From Clostridia bacterium (lineage in GTDB: Bacteria; Bacillota; Clostridia; Oscillospirales; CAG-272): a DNA stretch of 39,350 nt. The stretch spans positions 1 through 39,350 of the forward strand of contig JAGBTM010000024.1 in assembly GCA_017631325.1 (NCBI GenBank), given 5' to 3'. A program made the position numbers and the translations under genes. Shown here in pieces: positions 16,428 through 25,190 of the stretch; position 1 is the stretch's first letter; every line of letters begins with the position of its first letter. A model generated the notes under the pieces. That model was given only the letters and a program-made list of their open reading frames with translations. It searched no databases and was not told the DNA's origin.

Positions 16428-17603
16428 ATGATAAAAGCAAACAGAGTATTTATAATCGTTCTTGACTCGTTCGGAATAGGCCACGAGCCCGACGCCCATC
16501 TTTTTGGCGACGAGGGCGCGAACACTCTTTTGCGCATCTCGGCATCTAAAAAATTCAAAATTCCAAATCTTTTGTCCCTCGGACTTGCATCGATAGACGG
16601 CGTGATGGGACTTGAGCCTTGCCCTAACACCGCCTCCGTTGCGAGAATGAGAGAATTGAGCAAGGGTAAGGACACAACTATCGGACACTGGGAGATAGCA
16701 GGAGTTATATCCGAGCGCCCTATGCCTACCTACCCGAACGGATTCCCTGCGTCCGTTATAGATGAGTTTAAAAAGAGGACTGGCGAGGGTGTGCTTTGTA
16801 ATCTTCCCTTCTCCGGCACCGAGATTATCAGAGAATATGGCGACGCTCATCTCAGAGGCGAGGGGCTTATAGTCTACACCTCGGCCGACAGCGTATTTCA
16901 AATTGCGGCCCACGAGGAGCTTGTCCCTCTCGAAAAGCTCTACGAATACTGCCGTATAGCGCGCGATATTTTGGTAGGCGAGCACGCAGTAGGCAGAGTT
17001 ATAGCACGTCCCTTTATAGGCGAGAGTGGAAATTACAAGAGAACGGCAAATCGCCGCGATTTCTCCCTTGCCCCACCAAGAAAAACTGCGCTCGACGCCA
17101 TATCCGAGGCAGGACTTGACGTAATCGGAGTAGGAAAAATAAGTGATATCTTCGCAGGACGAGGTATAACCGAGAGCCATCCGACCCACTCAAACCGCGA
17201 GGGCATGGATAAGGCGCTCGAGCTTATAGACCGTGACTTTTCGGGTCTTTGCTTCATAAATCTCGTTGATTTCGATATGCTGTACGGACACCGTCAGGAT
17301 ATAGACGGCTATGCCGAGGCTCTCTCGGTATTCGACGCGTGGCTTCCCGAGTTTATATCAAAGCTCGGTGAGGGGGACGTCCTTATGATAACTGCCGACC
17401 ACGGCTGTGACCCCGGTGACGACAGCACCGACCACACCAGAGAATACGTACCGCTTATTATTTACGGCGACGGAATAAAAAATGAAAACCTCGGCACGAG
17501 AATGGGATTTTCTGAGATAGGAATTACCGCCGCTGACTTACTCGGAGTAGACTACTCGGGTGACGGTGGCGAAAGCCTCAAAAGCAAAATTCTGAACAGC
17601 TAA
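16428..17603 (+). CDS. deoB: Phosphopentomutase
   Basis: This 391-residue alkaline-phosphatase superfamily enzyme converts (deoxy)ribose-1-phosphate to the 5-phosphate, linking the phosphorylases to deoC. Metal-binding and catalytic motifs are visible: VLDSFGIG at the N-terminus (D13), the phosphothreonine segment GKDTTIGHWE (about 80-89), THSNREG, DFDMLYGHR and ITADHGCDP near the C-terminus. The length is normal for the Gram-positive type. An AAAGGAAA ribosome binding site lies before the ATG. A long antisense open frame over this gene is a shadow of codon usage. Confidence 0.96.
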   Translation: MIKANRVFIIVLDSFGIGHEPDAHLFGDEGANTLLRISASKKFKIPNLLSLGLASIDGVMGLEPCPNTASVARMRELSKGKDTTIGHWEIAGVISERPMPTYPNGFPASVIDEFKKRTGEGVLCNLPFSGTEIIREYGDAHLRGEGLIVYTSADSVFQIAAHEELVPLEKLYEYCRIARDILVGEHAVGRVIARPFIGESGNYKRTANRRDFSLAPPRKTALDAISEAGLDVIGVGKISDIFAGRGITESHPTHSNREGMDKALELIDRDFSGLCFINLVDFDMLYGHRQDIDGYAEALSVFDAWLPEFISKLGEGDVLMITADHGCDPGDDSTDHTREYVPLIIYGDGIKNENLGTRMGFSEIGITAADLLGVDYSGDGGESLKSKILNS

Positions 17604-17641
17604 GGCGCCGAAGCGTCAAATTTCATCAAGGAAAAGAGTCT

Positions 17642-18055
17642 ATGAAAAAAATATACGACGAGCTTTCTCTTGCCGCAAAACGCGCAAGGGACAGCGCATA
17701 TTCACCATACTCGGGCTACACCGTAGGAGCCGCGCTCCTTTGCGGCTCGGGTAAAATATATCTCGGCTCAAACGTAGAGAACGCCTCATTTTCTTTGACC
17801 GTATGCGCAGAGCGTGTTGCGATTTTCAAGGCAATTACCGAGGGCGAGCGTGATTTTCGGGCAATAGCTATCGCAGGTGCTAAATCCGGTGAGGAGGTCA
17901 GCGCCCCCTTTGCGCCCTGTGGCTCGTGCAGACAGGTTTTAGCAGAATTTTCTTCTCCCGACACAGCTATACTGGTCGTTACGGGCGAGGGCTACGACCT
18001 TTACACCCTCGGCGAGCTTCTGCCGAGTGGATTTGGTAAAAAAGATTTAATTTGA
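17642..18055 (+). CDS. cdd: Cytidine deaminase
   Basis: The 137-residue protein has all zinc-site residues: CAE (C55, proton-shuttling E57) and PCGSC (C93, C96), plus the SNVENASF substrate-binding string. It deaminates (deoxy)cytidine to (deoxy)uridine, which feeds pdp. The length is that of the homotetrameric short form. It lies 38 nt after deoB and 9 nt before pdp, so the cluster is clearly one operon. Confidence 0.96.
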   Translation: MKKIYDELSLAAKRARDSAYSPYSGYTVGAALLCGSGKIYLGSNVENASFSLTVCAERVAIFKAITEGERDFRAIAIAGAKSGEEVSAPFAPCGSCRQVLAEFSSPDTAILVVTGEGYDLYTLGELLPSGFGKKDLI

Positions 18056-18064
18056 GGTTACATT

Positions 18065-19366
18065 ATGAGAATGTATGATATAATAACCAAGAAAAAGCAC
18101 GGCGAGGCTCTTTCAAAGGAAGAAATCAACGCCTTCGTCGAGGGCTATACAGGTGGCGACATTCCCGATTATCAGGCCTCGGCGCTTATGATGGCTATTT
18201 GTCTTCAAGGTATGACGAGCGAAGAAACCTGCGCCTTGACTATGGCTATGGCGGACTCGGGCGAGAGGCTTGACCTCTCGGCGTTTGGCACTCTCACCGT
18301 AGATAAGCACTCAACGGGTGGCGTCGGTGACAAAACAACCCTCATTATTGCCCCGATAGCCGCAAGCGTTGGCTGTAAGCTGGCAAAAATGAGTGGCAGA
18401 GGCCTCGGCCACACGGGTGGTACCGTTGATAAGCTTGAGTCCTTCCCTGGATATGACTCCTCTCTTTCACCCGAGGACTTTTTCCGTCAGGTAAGCGAGG
18501 TGGGAATTTCGGTAATCGGTCAGAGCGGCAACTTTGCCCCTGCGGACAAAAAGCTCTATGCTCTTCGCGACGTCACGGCAACCGTTGACTCGATACCTCT
18601 TATAACCGCCTCGATAATGAGCAAGAAGCTTGCCGCAGGCTCGCACTCGATAGTCCTTGACGTCAAATACGGCTCGGGCTCGTTTATGAAGAAGGCTGAG
18701 GACGCTGAAGCACTCGCTCGCGGAATGGTAGAAATCGGCAAGAGCTGTGGCAGAAACATCGCGGCTCTCATAACCAATATGGACACCCCCCTCGGACACG
18801 CGATAGGAAACTCACTCGAGGTGTGCGAGGCGATAGAGGTGCTTTCGGGCAGAGGACCCGAGGACCTTGTTACGGTATGTAAGGAGCTTGCAACAACTAT
18901 GATAAGGCTCTGCCTTGAAAAGTCCGAGACCGAGGCGAGAGCGCTCGTAGATAACGCTATAAAGAGCGGTGAGGCGCTCGAAACTCTCAAGAAATGGATA
19001 TCCGCTCAGGGCGGTGACTCAAGCTACGTATCCTCGCCCGACAAATTCAGAAAATCGACCATAGTACACAAGGTCCTTGCAAAAGAGGACGGATACGTTC
19101 AGCACATTAACGCAGAGGCGTGTGGAATTGCCTCAGTTACCCTTGGCGCAGGCAGAATAACCAAGGAGGACAAGATAGACCACGCGGCAGGTATTATCCT
19201 CTATGCAAAGCCGGGGATGAAGATAATGGCAGGAGAGCCTCTGGCCGAGCTTCACACCGACAAAAAGGAGAGTCTGCCCGAAGCAGAAAAGATGCTCCTC
19301 GATGCTGTAAGGATAGGCGCTGTCAAACCCGAAACTCTTCCTATTATATATAAGGTAGTAGGATAA
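18065..19366 (+). CDS. pdp: Pyrimidine-nucleoside phosphorylase
   Basis: The 433-residue protein shows the thymidine/pyrimidine phosphorylase family signature KMSGRGLGHTGGTVDKLES (about 109-127), the phosphate-binding KHSTGGVGDK string (about 80-89) and YALRDVTATVDS. It phosphorolyses thymidine, uridine and deoxyuridine. The Gram-positive-type length and its position next to cdd favour pdp over E. coli deoA, but the two are close. A GAGG ribosome binding site lies upstream. It is the last gene of the cluster and three hairpins follow. Confidence 0.94.
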   Translation: MRMYDIITKKKHGEALSKEEINAFVEGYTGGDIPDYQASALMMAICLQGMTSEETCALTMAMADSGERLDLSAFGTLTVDKHSTGGVGDKTTLIIAPIAASVGCKLAKMSGRGLGHTGGTVDKLESFPGYDSSLSPEDFFRQVSEVGISVIGQSGNFAPADKKLYALRDVTATVDSIPLITASIMSKKLAAGSHSIVLDVKYGSGSFMKKAEDAEALARGMVEIGKSCGRNIAALITNMDTPLGHAIGNSLEVCEAIEVLSGRGPEDLVTVCKELATTMIRLCLEKSETEARALVDNAIKSGEALETLKKWISAQGGDSSYVSSPDKFRKSTIVHKVLAKEDGYVQHINAEACGIASVTLGAGRITKEDKIDHAAGIILYAKPGMKIMAGEPLAELHTDKKESLPEAEKMLLDAVRIGAVKPETLPIIYKVVG

Positions 19367-19434
19367 GAAAAAGACAAAAGAGGCGAAATTAGTCTTTTTT
19401 GTCATCTTTAATTTACATATTCATGTATTTTATC

Positions 19435-19490
19435 AAAAATACCGACTAACTGTGGCAAAATATTATTGCCGATTTGGTCGGTATTTTTTT
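19435..19490. terminator. Rho-independent terminator after pdp
   Basis: A 12-bp stem pairs aaaaataccgac (19435-19446) with gtcggtattttt (19477-19488) and continues into a T-run. Nested inside is a small ggcaa/ttgcc stem. The A-run on the left makes it usable from both directions. Confidence 0.8.
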
Positions 19491-19536
19491 GTTGTTTTTT
19501 TAACTTTTTTGCTCCGAAATATACCAAGTTCAACAC

Positions 19537-19562
19537 AGGCGCTCAAACGAGCGCCTTTTTTT
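19537..19562 (+). terminator. Second rho-independent terminator
   Basis: A perfect 8-bp stem aggcgctc/gagcgcct with an AAAC loop is followed by seven T residues. It is the cleanest terminator in the window. It works only on the plus strand and shields the phage cassette from deo read-through. Confidence 0.92.
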
Positions 19563-19651
19563 GTGCAGCTTGTACAGTTGACGAGCCGATTTTCAGTGAA
19601 ATCTTGTAGTGGTCCTATACTTACAAAAAAATCGCGAGATGTTACAATATT

Positions 19652-19726
19652 ATTGCGGTTGCAGGCTGCAGACTGCCACCGACTGACACCCTCAAAATCC
19701 GACGGGACGGCAGGGAGTGTCGCAAT
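19652..19726 (+). ncRNA. Possible structured leader RNA before the phage cassette
   Basis: ATTGCG (19652-19657) can pair with CGCAAT (19721-19726) and enclose a GC-rich domain. Inside it CTGCC-a-CCG (19673-19681) can pair with CGG-gac-GGCAG (19703-19713), and an alternative GCAG/CTGC hairpin is available. GC content is clearly higher than in the flanks, which are A- or T-rich. It does not match a riboswitch class I know. It may be a leader RNA, a packaging-related RNA or site, or nothing. Confidence 0.3.
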
Positions 19727-19830
19727 TTGCTAGGTGAGAGACAAGCCTTAAGCTAATTAGGAAAAGGAAATCACAAAGACAAAATCACAAAAACAAAAAC
19801 AAAATCGGAAAGGAAAAAATCAGAAAGGAA

Positions 19831-20157
19831 ATGAGCAAAAAGCGTGCAAAGTACAAAAAAGAATATCCGCTCTTAATGTACCGCTTCTTTCGTTCTTTTA
19901 GCGACAGCGGTGCGCCGAGCTTTCAGAAATTTGCCGCAAGCATCGGAGTACTTTATGAGGATTTGGAGAGCTTCAGAAGATACTTGGCGTTTGACAGGTC
20001 CTACCGCGAATGCAGCGAAATCCGAAGAGATTATCTAATTGACAACGCGCTGACACGGCGATTTGACCCGTCGTTTGTCAAGTTTCTTCTCGGCTCTGAT
20101 TCCGATGTAAATGAGGAGGAGGGTGAGCTTACTCTTAGGCTCGAGGTTATAGAATGA
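19831..20157 (+). CDS. Putative small terminase subunit
   Basis: This is a 108-residue basic-to-acidic protein. The N-terminal ~70 residues are helical and basic (KKRAKYKKEY, then FQKFAASIGV with a helix-turn-helix-like spacing); the C-terminus is acidic (SDVNEEEGE). Small terminases bind the packaging start site on phage DNA and feed it to the large subunit. Assignment rests on position directly before a clear large terminase, on size and on the general pattern, not on a decisive motif. The ribosome binding site GAAAGGAA is close to the ATG. Confidence 0.6.
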   Translation: MSKKRAKYKKEYPLLMYRFFRSFSDSGAPSFQKFAASIGVLYEDLESFRRYLAFDRSYRECSEIRRDYLIDNALTRRFDPSFVKFLLGSDSDVNEEEGELTLRLEVIE

Positions 20158-20163
20158 CAGAGG

Positions 20164-20196
20164 TCCTCTGCCCAACGGGGCTTTGTGGGCAGAGGA
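20164..20196 (+). promoter_or_regulatory. Strong hairpin between small and large terminase genes
   Basis: tcctctgccc (20164-20173) and gggcagagga (20187-20196) form a perfect 10-bp stem with a 13-nt loop, without a T-run, so it is not a terminator. It ends 34 nt before the large terminase start, which has no Shine-Dalgarno sequence; the AGAGGAG string lies partly in the 3' arm. It could regulate translation, stabilise RNA or be a packaging-site feature in the DNA. Confidence 0.6.
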
Positions 20197-20230
20197 GCAC
20201 TCTCGCATACCGTAGTCTTTACGTCGTAAA

Positions 20231-21595
20231 ATGCAACATATCAATTTGAAAATCACAAAAAAGCAAAAGGAATTTATCGACGCAACCGAGTCAGAGGTCC
20301 TCTTTGGAGGCGCGGCCGGTGGGGGAAAATCGTTTGGGCAAATAGTTGATTCGCTCATTTTTGCCCTCAAATACCCCCACTCGCGCCAGCTTGTACTCAG
20401 AAGAACCTTTCCCGAGCTCGATAAATCCTTAATACGCACCTCCCTCTCACTTTATCCCAAAAAGCTATACAGCTTCAACGCGTCCTCTCACACGGGAAAA
20501 TTTAAAAACGGCTCAACGGTGGATTTCGGCTATTGCGGAAACGAAAACGACGTTTATCAGTATCAAAGCGCCGAGTACGACGTGATACGCTTCGACGAGC
20601 TTACGCATTTTACCGAAAATCAGTATATTTATCTGATTTCAAGAGTAAGAGGCGCAAACGATTTTCCAAAGCAAATTAAATCCTCAACCAACCCCGGCGG
20701 AACGGGACATACCTGGGTGAAAAAGCGCTTCATCGACCCCGCCCCGCCAAAAAAATCCTTCGTCGGCGAGGACGGAATTAAAAGAATTTTTATACCGTCA
20801 ATGCTCGATGACAACAGATTTCTCACCGAGCGCGACCCGAGCTACAAGGACAGGCTTCTTGCTCTGCCCGACAGAGAAAGGCGAGCGCTCTTATACGGCG
20901 AGTGGAACATTTTCGAGGGGCAGTATTTCGACGAGTTCAACGAAAAGGAGCACGTCATACAGCCCTTTGAAATTCCACCTCACTGGCGCAAATACCGAAC
21001 GGTTGATTACGGTCTTGACAGACTTGCGTGCCTTTGGATAGCAATATCGCCCGACGGTGTATGCTACGTATACCGAGAATACTGCGAGTCGTCGCTGCCA
21101 ATAAGCGTAGCGGCGGAGGAAATCACCAAAAGAACGCCAAGGGGCGAGGACATTTACGCAACCCTCGCCCCGCCCGACCTTTTTGGCAGAAGTCAGGAGT
21201 CGGGCAAAAGCAAGGCCGAAATATTTTCCTCTCACGGAGTCAGCTTTACAAAAACCTCAAACGACAGAGAGTGCGGCTGGCTTGCTGTAAAGGAGCTTTT
21301 ACGGCTTGGATGCGGCGGGCCTCGGATAAGAATTTTTTCGTTCTGCCGAGAATTGATAAAGTGCCTGCCCGCCCTTCAGATAGACAAGCTAAGACCGTCG
21401 GACTGCGCGAATGAGCCTCACGAAATTACACACGCCCCCGACGCATTGCGCGGATTTGCTATATATCACACGCGCCCTGCGGAAAGGAAAGTGAAAAGCG
21501 CTCTCAAGTGGAGCGAGGATATGTGGGAGGATTATCTCTCGGCCGACGCGGAGGGCAAAAAATACCTAAAGGAAAAATACGGAGAAATAAATTGA
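20231..21595 (+). CDS. Phage terminase large subunit
   Basis: The 454-residue protein is the DNA-packaging motor. Its ATPase domain has Walker A GGAAGGGKS (26-34), Walker B VIRFDE (D122, E123) and the coupling motif SSTNPGGTGH (151-160). The RNase H-fold nuclease domain has acidic residues in TVDYG (D259), APPDLFG (D316) and HAPDAL (D404). All key residues are present, so it looks functional. An in-frame stop lies 16 nt upstream, which fixes the ATG at 20231; there is no ribosome binding site before it. It overlaps the portal gene by 4 nt. Confidence 0.93.
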   Translation: MQHINLKITKKQKEFIDATESEVLFGGAAGGGKSFGQIVDSLIFALKYPHSRQLVLRRTFPELDKSLIRTSLSLYPKKLYSFNASSHTGKFKNGSTVDFGYCGNENDVYQYQSAEYDVIRFDELTHFTENQYIYLISRVRGANDFPKQIKSSTNPGGTGHTWVKKRFIDPAPPKKSFVGEDGIKRIFIPSMLDDNRFLTERDPSYKDRLLALPDRERRALLYGEWNIFEGQYFDEFNEKEHVIQPFEIPPHWRKYRTVDYGLDRLACLWIAISPDGVCYVYREYCESSLPISVAAEEITKRTPRGEDIYATLAPPDLFGRSQESGKSKAEIFSSHGVSFTKTSNDRECGWLAVKELLRLGCGGPRIRIFSFCRELIKCLPALQIDKLRPSDCANEPHEITHAPDALRGFAIYHTRPAERKVKSALKWSEDMWEDYLSADAEGKKYLKEKYGEIN

Positions 21596-23325
21596 AAAAC
21601 ACGACAGAAAAAACAGCGTGCGCCCGTGACAAAATAATCGAGCTTTACTCAACGGCCGCTCTTGCTCACGAAGCAAGCTGTCAGGCACTTGAGAAAAATA
21701 TGAGCCAATATCTCGGCTCGTATGAAATCGACAACTCTCGCGAGAGCGCCACGACTGTAAGAAACATCACCTACGAGATTATCGAAAGTGAAATTGACCC
21801 CGATATACCCTATCCCAAGGCCACCCCGTCGGTATACAGCGAGAAAAGAGAACAAAACGCGCGTAATATAGAGCTTCTTTGCAGAGCGATTCGCGAGCGA
21901 CTTCCCTTCGAGTCTCTCAACGACATTGACGAAAGATACACCTATATATACGGCGGAAGCGTTTTCTATATGGAATGGGACAGCGAAATATTCGCTGACG
22001 GAATCTCGGGCGGAGTTAGACTCTATTGCATATCGCCTCTTGATTTCATTCCGGAGCCGGGCGTGTGCGACGTAGAGAATATGAAATATTGCTTTATTCG
22101 CTTTACCACAACCCGCTCGGAGCTTATACGCAAATACGGTGTAACCGAAAAGGAGCTGGAGCTTGCCGAATGCGAATACCGATACGGAGAAGAAAGCTAT
22201 GGCGCAAACACAATGCGCGTCATTCACGCATTCTATCGTGACGAGGACGGCGACGTTTGCAAAACGGTCTTCTCAGGAAAGCTCATACTTTCCGATATGC
22301 CGAAATGCTTCTCAAGAAAGGTTGAGGTATGCTCGAGATGTGGAATAGAAGCAGGCGGCTGCACCTGCTCGGGCGCGGGCCGTTCATACTACGACACCCC
22401 TACCGAAATCATTTGTAATGAGAGCGGCGAGAGGGTGCGCGTGCCGTATTATATGATGCACGAGTTCCCCATCGTAATAAGGCAAAACACAAGATGCTCC
22501 GAATCTCTTTTCGGCCTTTCCGACTGCGAGAGAATACGACCTCAGCAGCAGGCGATAAACAAGGTTGAGTCAAGAATTTTAAAGAAGCTTTTAAGAGCAG
22601 GCGTAACACCCGTTATGCCCGAGGACGCGTCCTTTACTCTCGGCAACTCCATATTTGGTGAAATCATACGAACAAGACCGGGCGAAACCCTTGAAAACTA
22701 CGGAAAAATTGACACGACCCCCGACATATCGCAGGATATAGCCGAGGCAGACCGTCTTTACGAGCAAGCCAAAAGAGTAATAGGAATATCCGATGCGTTC
22801 GTTGGAACCGATACGGCAAACGCAGAATCAGGCTATGCAAGAGAGCTTAAAATATCACGTGCGGCAAGCCGCCTCGAAACTAAAAAGCGCATGAAATACC
22901 ACGCTTATTCAAGACTCTACCGACTGATATTCGAGCATTATTTAGCCTTTGCAGACGAGCCTCGCACCCTTTACGGAACAGCGGGATTTTTAAATTCCGA
23001 AATCTCAATATTCAACCGCTCCGACTTTATGGAGAAGGACGCGGACGGTGCGCCCTACTATTCCGACGCGTATCTGTTTTCGGTTGACCTAAACAGCGGA
23101 AGCGAGTACACCAGAGAGGCTCTTTGGGAGAGAAACCTTTCAAATCTCGAGTCCGGCACTCTCGGTGACAAGAGCTCGCCCGAAACGTTGCTTCTTTATT
23201 GGCAGGCGCAGGAGCGAGCACACTATCCCTTTGCAAAGGATAACGCCGAATACTTCAAGGCTCTGATTCGCGCAAGGAGCGTTACAGAAGCCGTCACAGA
23301 AAATCAACAAGAAAGCGAGAAATAA
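21592..23325 (+). CDS. Phage portal protein
   Basis: From a TTG start the protein has 577 residues. TTG at 21592 overlaps the terminase stop (TTGA) and has a GGAG box 7 nt upstream; an ATG at 21508 lies inside the terminase gene and would add 28 residues in a shadow frame. Portal features include ITYEIIESEIDPDIPYPKA, the RPQQQAINKVESRILKKLL helix and a long helical C-terminal part. A four-cysteine, zinc-ribbon-like insert (C247, C250, C257, C259) sits in the middle. Portals form the dodecameric ring through which DNA enters the capsid. Confidence 0.88.
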   Translation: MKNTTEKTACARDKIIELYSTAALAHEASCQALEKNMSQYLGSYEIDNSRESATTVRNITYEIIESEIDPDIPYPKATPSVYSEKREQNARNIELLCRAIRERLPFESLNDIDERYTYIYGGSVFYMEWDSEIFADGISGGVRLYCISPLDFIPEPGVCDVENMKYCFIRFTTTRSELIRKYGVTEKELELAECEYRYGEESYGANTMRVIHAFYRDEDGDVCKTVFSGKLILSDMPKCFSRKVEVCSRCGIEAGGCTCSGAGRSYYDTPTEIICNESGERVRVPYYMMHEFPIVIRQNTRCSESLFGLSDCERIRPQQQAINKVESRILKKLLRAGVTPVMPEDASFTLGNSIFGEIIRTRPGETLENYGKIDTTPDISQDIAEADRLYEQAKRVIGISDAFVGTDTANAESGYARELKISRAASRLETKKRMKYHAYSRLYRLIFEHYLAFADEPRTLYGTAGFLNSEISIFNRSDFMEKDADGAPYYSDAYLFSVDLNSGSEYTREALWERNLSNLESGTLGDKSSPETLLLYWQAQERAHYPFAKDNAEYFKALIRARSVTEAVTENQQESEK

Positions 23326-23326
23326 G

Positions 23327-23434
23327 ATGAAAAATATCAATTTTTACGAATGCGCGCGCAAAAACAACAAGGACGTCAAGTCCGCGCCGTGCGCACAGAC
23401 AAGAGCATCAAAGGAGGATAGAAAAAATGGATAA
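23327..23434 (+). CDS. Small 35-residue ORF between portal and scaffold genes
   Basis: An ATG 1 nt after the portal stop opens MKNINFYECARKNNKDVK and continues to a TAA at 23432-23434 that overlaps the next gene's start by 8 nt. It is very basic and contains two cysteines. The ribosome binding site is weak, but coupling to the portal would allow translation. It may be a real small structural or regulatory protein or a chance frame. Confidence 0.35.
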   Translation: MKNINFYECARKNNKDVKSAPCAQTRASKEDRKNG

Positions 23435-23963
23435 TAAAATCATATCCGACGTCTTGGCAGATGACGAATCGGACGCACTCGATACAACGTCTATGAGCTA
23501 CGGAGTCGAATACGCGGAGGACAGAATTGAAAATCCCAAGGCCAACGGCACGGGCGATGATAATTCGGATAGCGAAAACCAACCGAGCCTTTCGGAGCAG
23601 TCCGTCGGTGATGCCGACGTGGCGGCAAGCGAGGAGAGTGGCACCAGGGCTACCTTTGAGGGCGATTTAGCGGCTCTTGTAAGCGAGTTTCCCGAACTTT
23701 CTGCAAGACTTTCCGACGGCTTTGTCAACACCGAAAGGTACTCGAAGCTTCGCTCCCTCGGATTAACTCCAACCGAAGCCTATCTCGCAACCGCCCGCAC
23801 TCACACAAAAAACAACCGTTCCCATCTCACCTCATCGGTTCCCGCAGGCGCAAAAAGTCCCTCGTGCGGCATGAGTAAAAGAGAAATGGAGACGGCAAAA
23901 TACCTCTTTGGCGACCTTTCCGAAAGAGAAATCGTAGCTCTTTACAACAAGGTAACCAAGTAA
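23427..23963 (+). CDS. Putative capsid scaffolding protein
   Basis: The 178-residue protein has an acidic, disordered N-terminal ~80 residues (many Asp, Glu, Ser), a helical segment ALVSEFPELSARLSDGF (about 88-104) and a C-terminus with KREMETAKYLFGDLSEREI then a basic end. Scaffold proteins are typically acidic, helical and end with a basic capsid-binding helix, and are encoded between portal and coat, as here. A clear AAAGGAGG box precedes the ATG. Assignment is from position and composition. Confidence 0.6.
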   Translation: MDNKIISDVLADDESDALDTTSMSYGVEYAEDRIENPKANGTGDDNSDSENQPSLSEQSVGDADVAASEESGTRATFEGDLAALVSEFPELSARLSDGFVNTERYSKLRSLGLTPTEAYLATARTHTKNNRSHLTSSVPAGAKSPSCGMSKREMETAKYLFGDLSEREIVALYNKVTK

Positions 23964-24075
23964 TACCTCTCCTTTGAGACAATTTCTTTTTATAAAACAC
24001 TTTTGAGAAAATCTCATTTGAGAAAAGACGTCCGAAAGGCGCTACAAACAAAAATTAAATTAACAGGAGAAAATT

Positions 24076-25140
24076 ATGATAATTTACGCAAAAAGCAATT
24101 ACTTAAACCCCTCGGCTATTGAAGCCTACGAAACTCCTATCAAAATGATAATAGAGCACACCTGCAACACTCTTGAAAGGTCAAACTCTATTGCGAAAAC
24201 ACTCTTCAATTTTGAAAAGAGTAACCGCTACGGTGAAACCATCATCACCTCTCTCGGCTTTGACACCTTCAGCGCTGTCTCAGAGGGTGAGGCTCCCGAT
24301 TCTGAAATCGTATGCGAAACCTTCAGCAAGTTCATCGAACACATTCAGTTCATGAAGGAATTCGTTATCAGCGCGGAAATGATGGAGGATGCAACTCTCG
24401 GTCTTGCAGCCAGCGCAAAGCAAAGAGCCGAGTCGTTCGCTCGAGCTTACTACAAAACCATCAACAAAATTTGCGAGCAGGCGCTTATAAATGCCGACCG
24501 CAGCACCATGAAATACAATGATAAAGAGATCGATCTTCGCACTATCGACAACCTTCCCCTTTTCCACTCCGGTCACTACTGGGGCACAAACGAAATTGAG
24601 AACTTATCAACTCAGTCCAACTATTTCTGGGGAGATATTTTCAATCACGGCTCCGCAGACAACAGAACCCCCTCAGTCGAGGTTTTCGAAGAGGCGCTCA
24701 GCAATCTCAGCATCAAGCTCCGCAATATGTATAACGACAGAGGCGAGGCAAGCGGCTATAACGCCGACACCATTATTCTTCCCGGAAACAGACCTATTGC
24801 CGAAATCCTCACCAAGAAGGTTTGCGGCAGCCTAGGCGCAATTCCCCCGGCTTACAGCGGTGTCAGCGCTCACTTCGGCGCATGGAACGTTGTCATTCTT
24901 CCCAACTGGCGCACAAACGACGACAGAGTTATGATTATGTCAAGCGAGGCGAATAAGGAGCTGTGCGGCAACATGCTCTTCAACCGTATTCCTCTCACCG
25001 TCAGCAACTGGGTAGATAAGCACACCGGCAACTACATCTGGAACGGCCGATGCAGATTCGGTGTAGGATTCGGCAATTACAGACACATTGTTCTTGCTAT
25101 CGATTCGACTTCCGCAGTTCAGAACGCTTCCAAAATGTAA
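24076..25140 (+). CDS. Phage major capsid protein (HK97-fold type, inferred)
   Basis: The 354-residue protein sits in the coat position. It has a helical N-terminal arm, a region around residues 45-75 that could form the E-loop, a long helix at about 100-140 (AKQRAESFARAYYKTINKI) and alternating strands with ADTIILPGNRPI and WNVVILPNWR in the second half, ending with WNGRCRFGVGF. This is the general layout of HK97-fold coats of the Mu-like/Clostridial group. There is no signal of a protease domain. An AGGAG box lies before the ATG. It is intact, with no frameshift. Confidence 0.75.
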   Translation: MIIYAKSNYLNPSAIEAYETPIKMIIEHTCNTLERSNSIAKTLFNFEKSNRYGETIITSLGFDTFSAVSEGEAPDSEIVCETFSKFIEHIQFMKEFVISAEMMEDATLGLAASAKQRAESFARAYYKTINKICEQALINADRSTMKYNDKEIDLRTIDNLPLFHSGHYWGTNEIENLSTQSNYFWGDIFNHGSADNRTPSVEVFEEALSNLSIKLRNMYNDRGEASGYNADTIILPGNRPIAEILTKKVCGSLGAIPPAYSGVSAHFGAWNVVILPNWRTNDDRVMIMSSEANKELCGNMLFNRIPLTVSNWVDKHTGNYIWNGRCRFGVGFGNYRHIVLAIDSTSAVQNASKM

Positions 25141-25190
25141 AGATGAGTTGTCAAAACAACCGTTTTTAACAGAAAGGAAGGATAAATCAA

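Larger units (their letters stand above)
19367..19830. other. 464-nt spacer between the deo operon and the phage cassette
   Basis: It holds a weak hairpin directly after pdp (gacaaaaga near 19373 with tcttttttgtc), two good terminators (listed separately), a possible structured RNA at 19652-19726 and an A-rich, purine-rich stretch (19758-19830) leading to the small terminase. A TATACT box at 19616-19621 is the best promoter candidate but has no good -35. No ORF here is convincing. Confidence 0.55.

Noticed and set aside
16407-17189. Long antisense frame (260 residues) over deoB
   Set aside because: It lies wholly opposite a gene with all phosphopentomutase motifs; such frames follow from codon bias. 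The same applies to long antisense frames over topB (plus strand, 12308-13825), portal (21649-22227) and terminase.
21508-21591. Upstream ATG start for the portal protein
   Set aside because: It lies inside the terminase gene and translates a shadow of its C-terminus; the TTG at 21592 has a GGAG box and the TTGA overlap typical of coupled genes.
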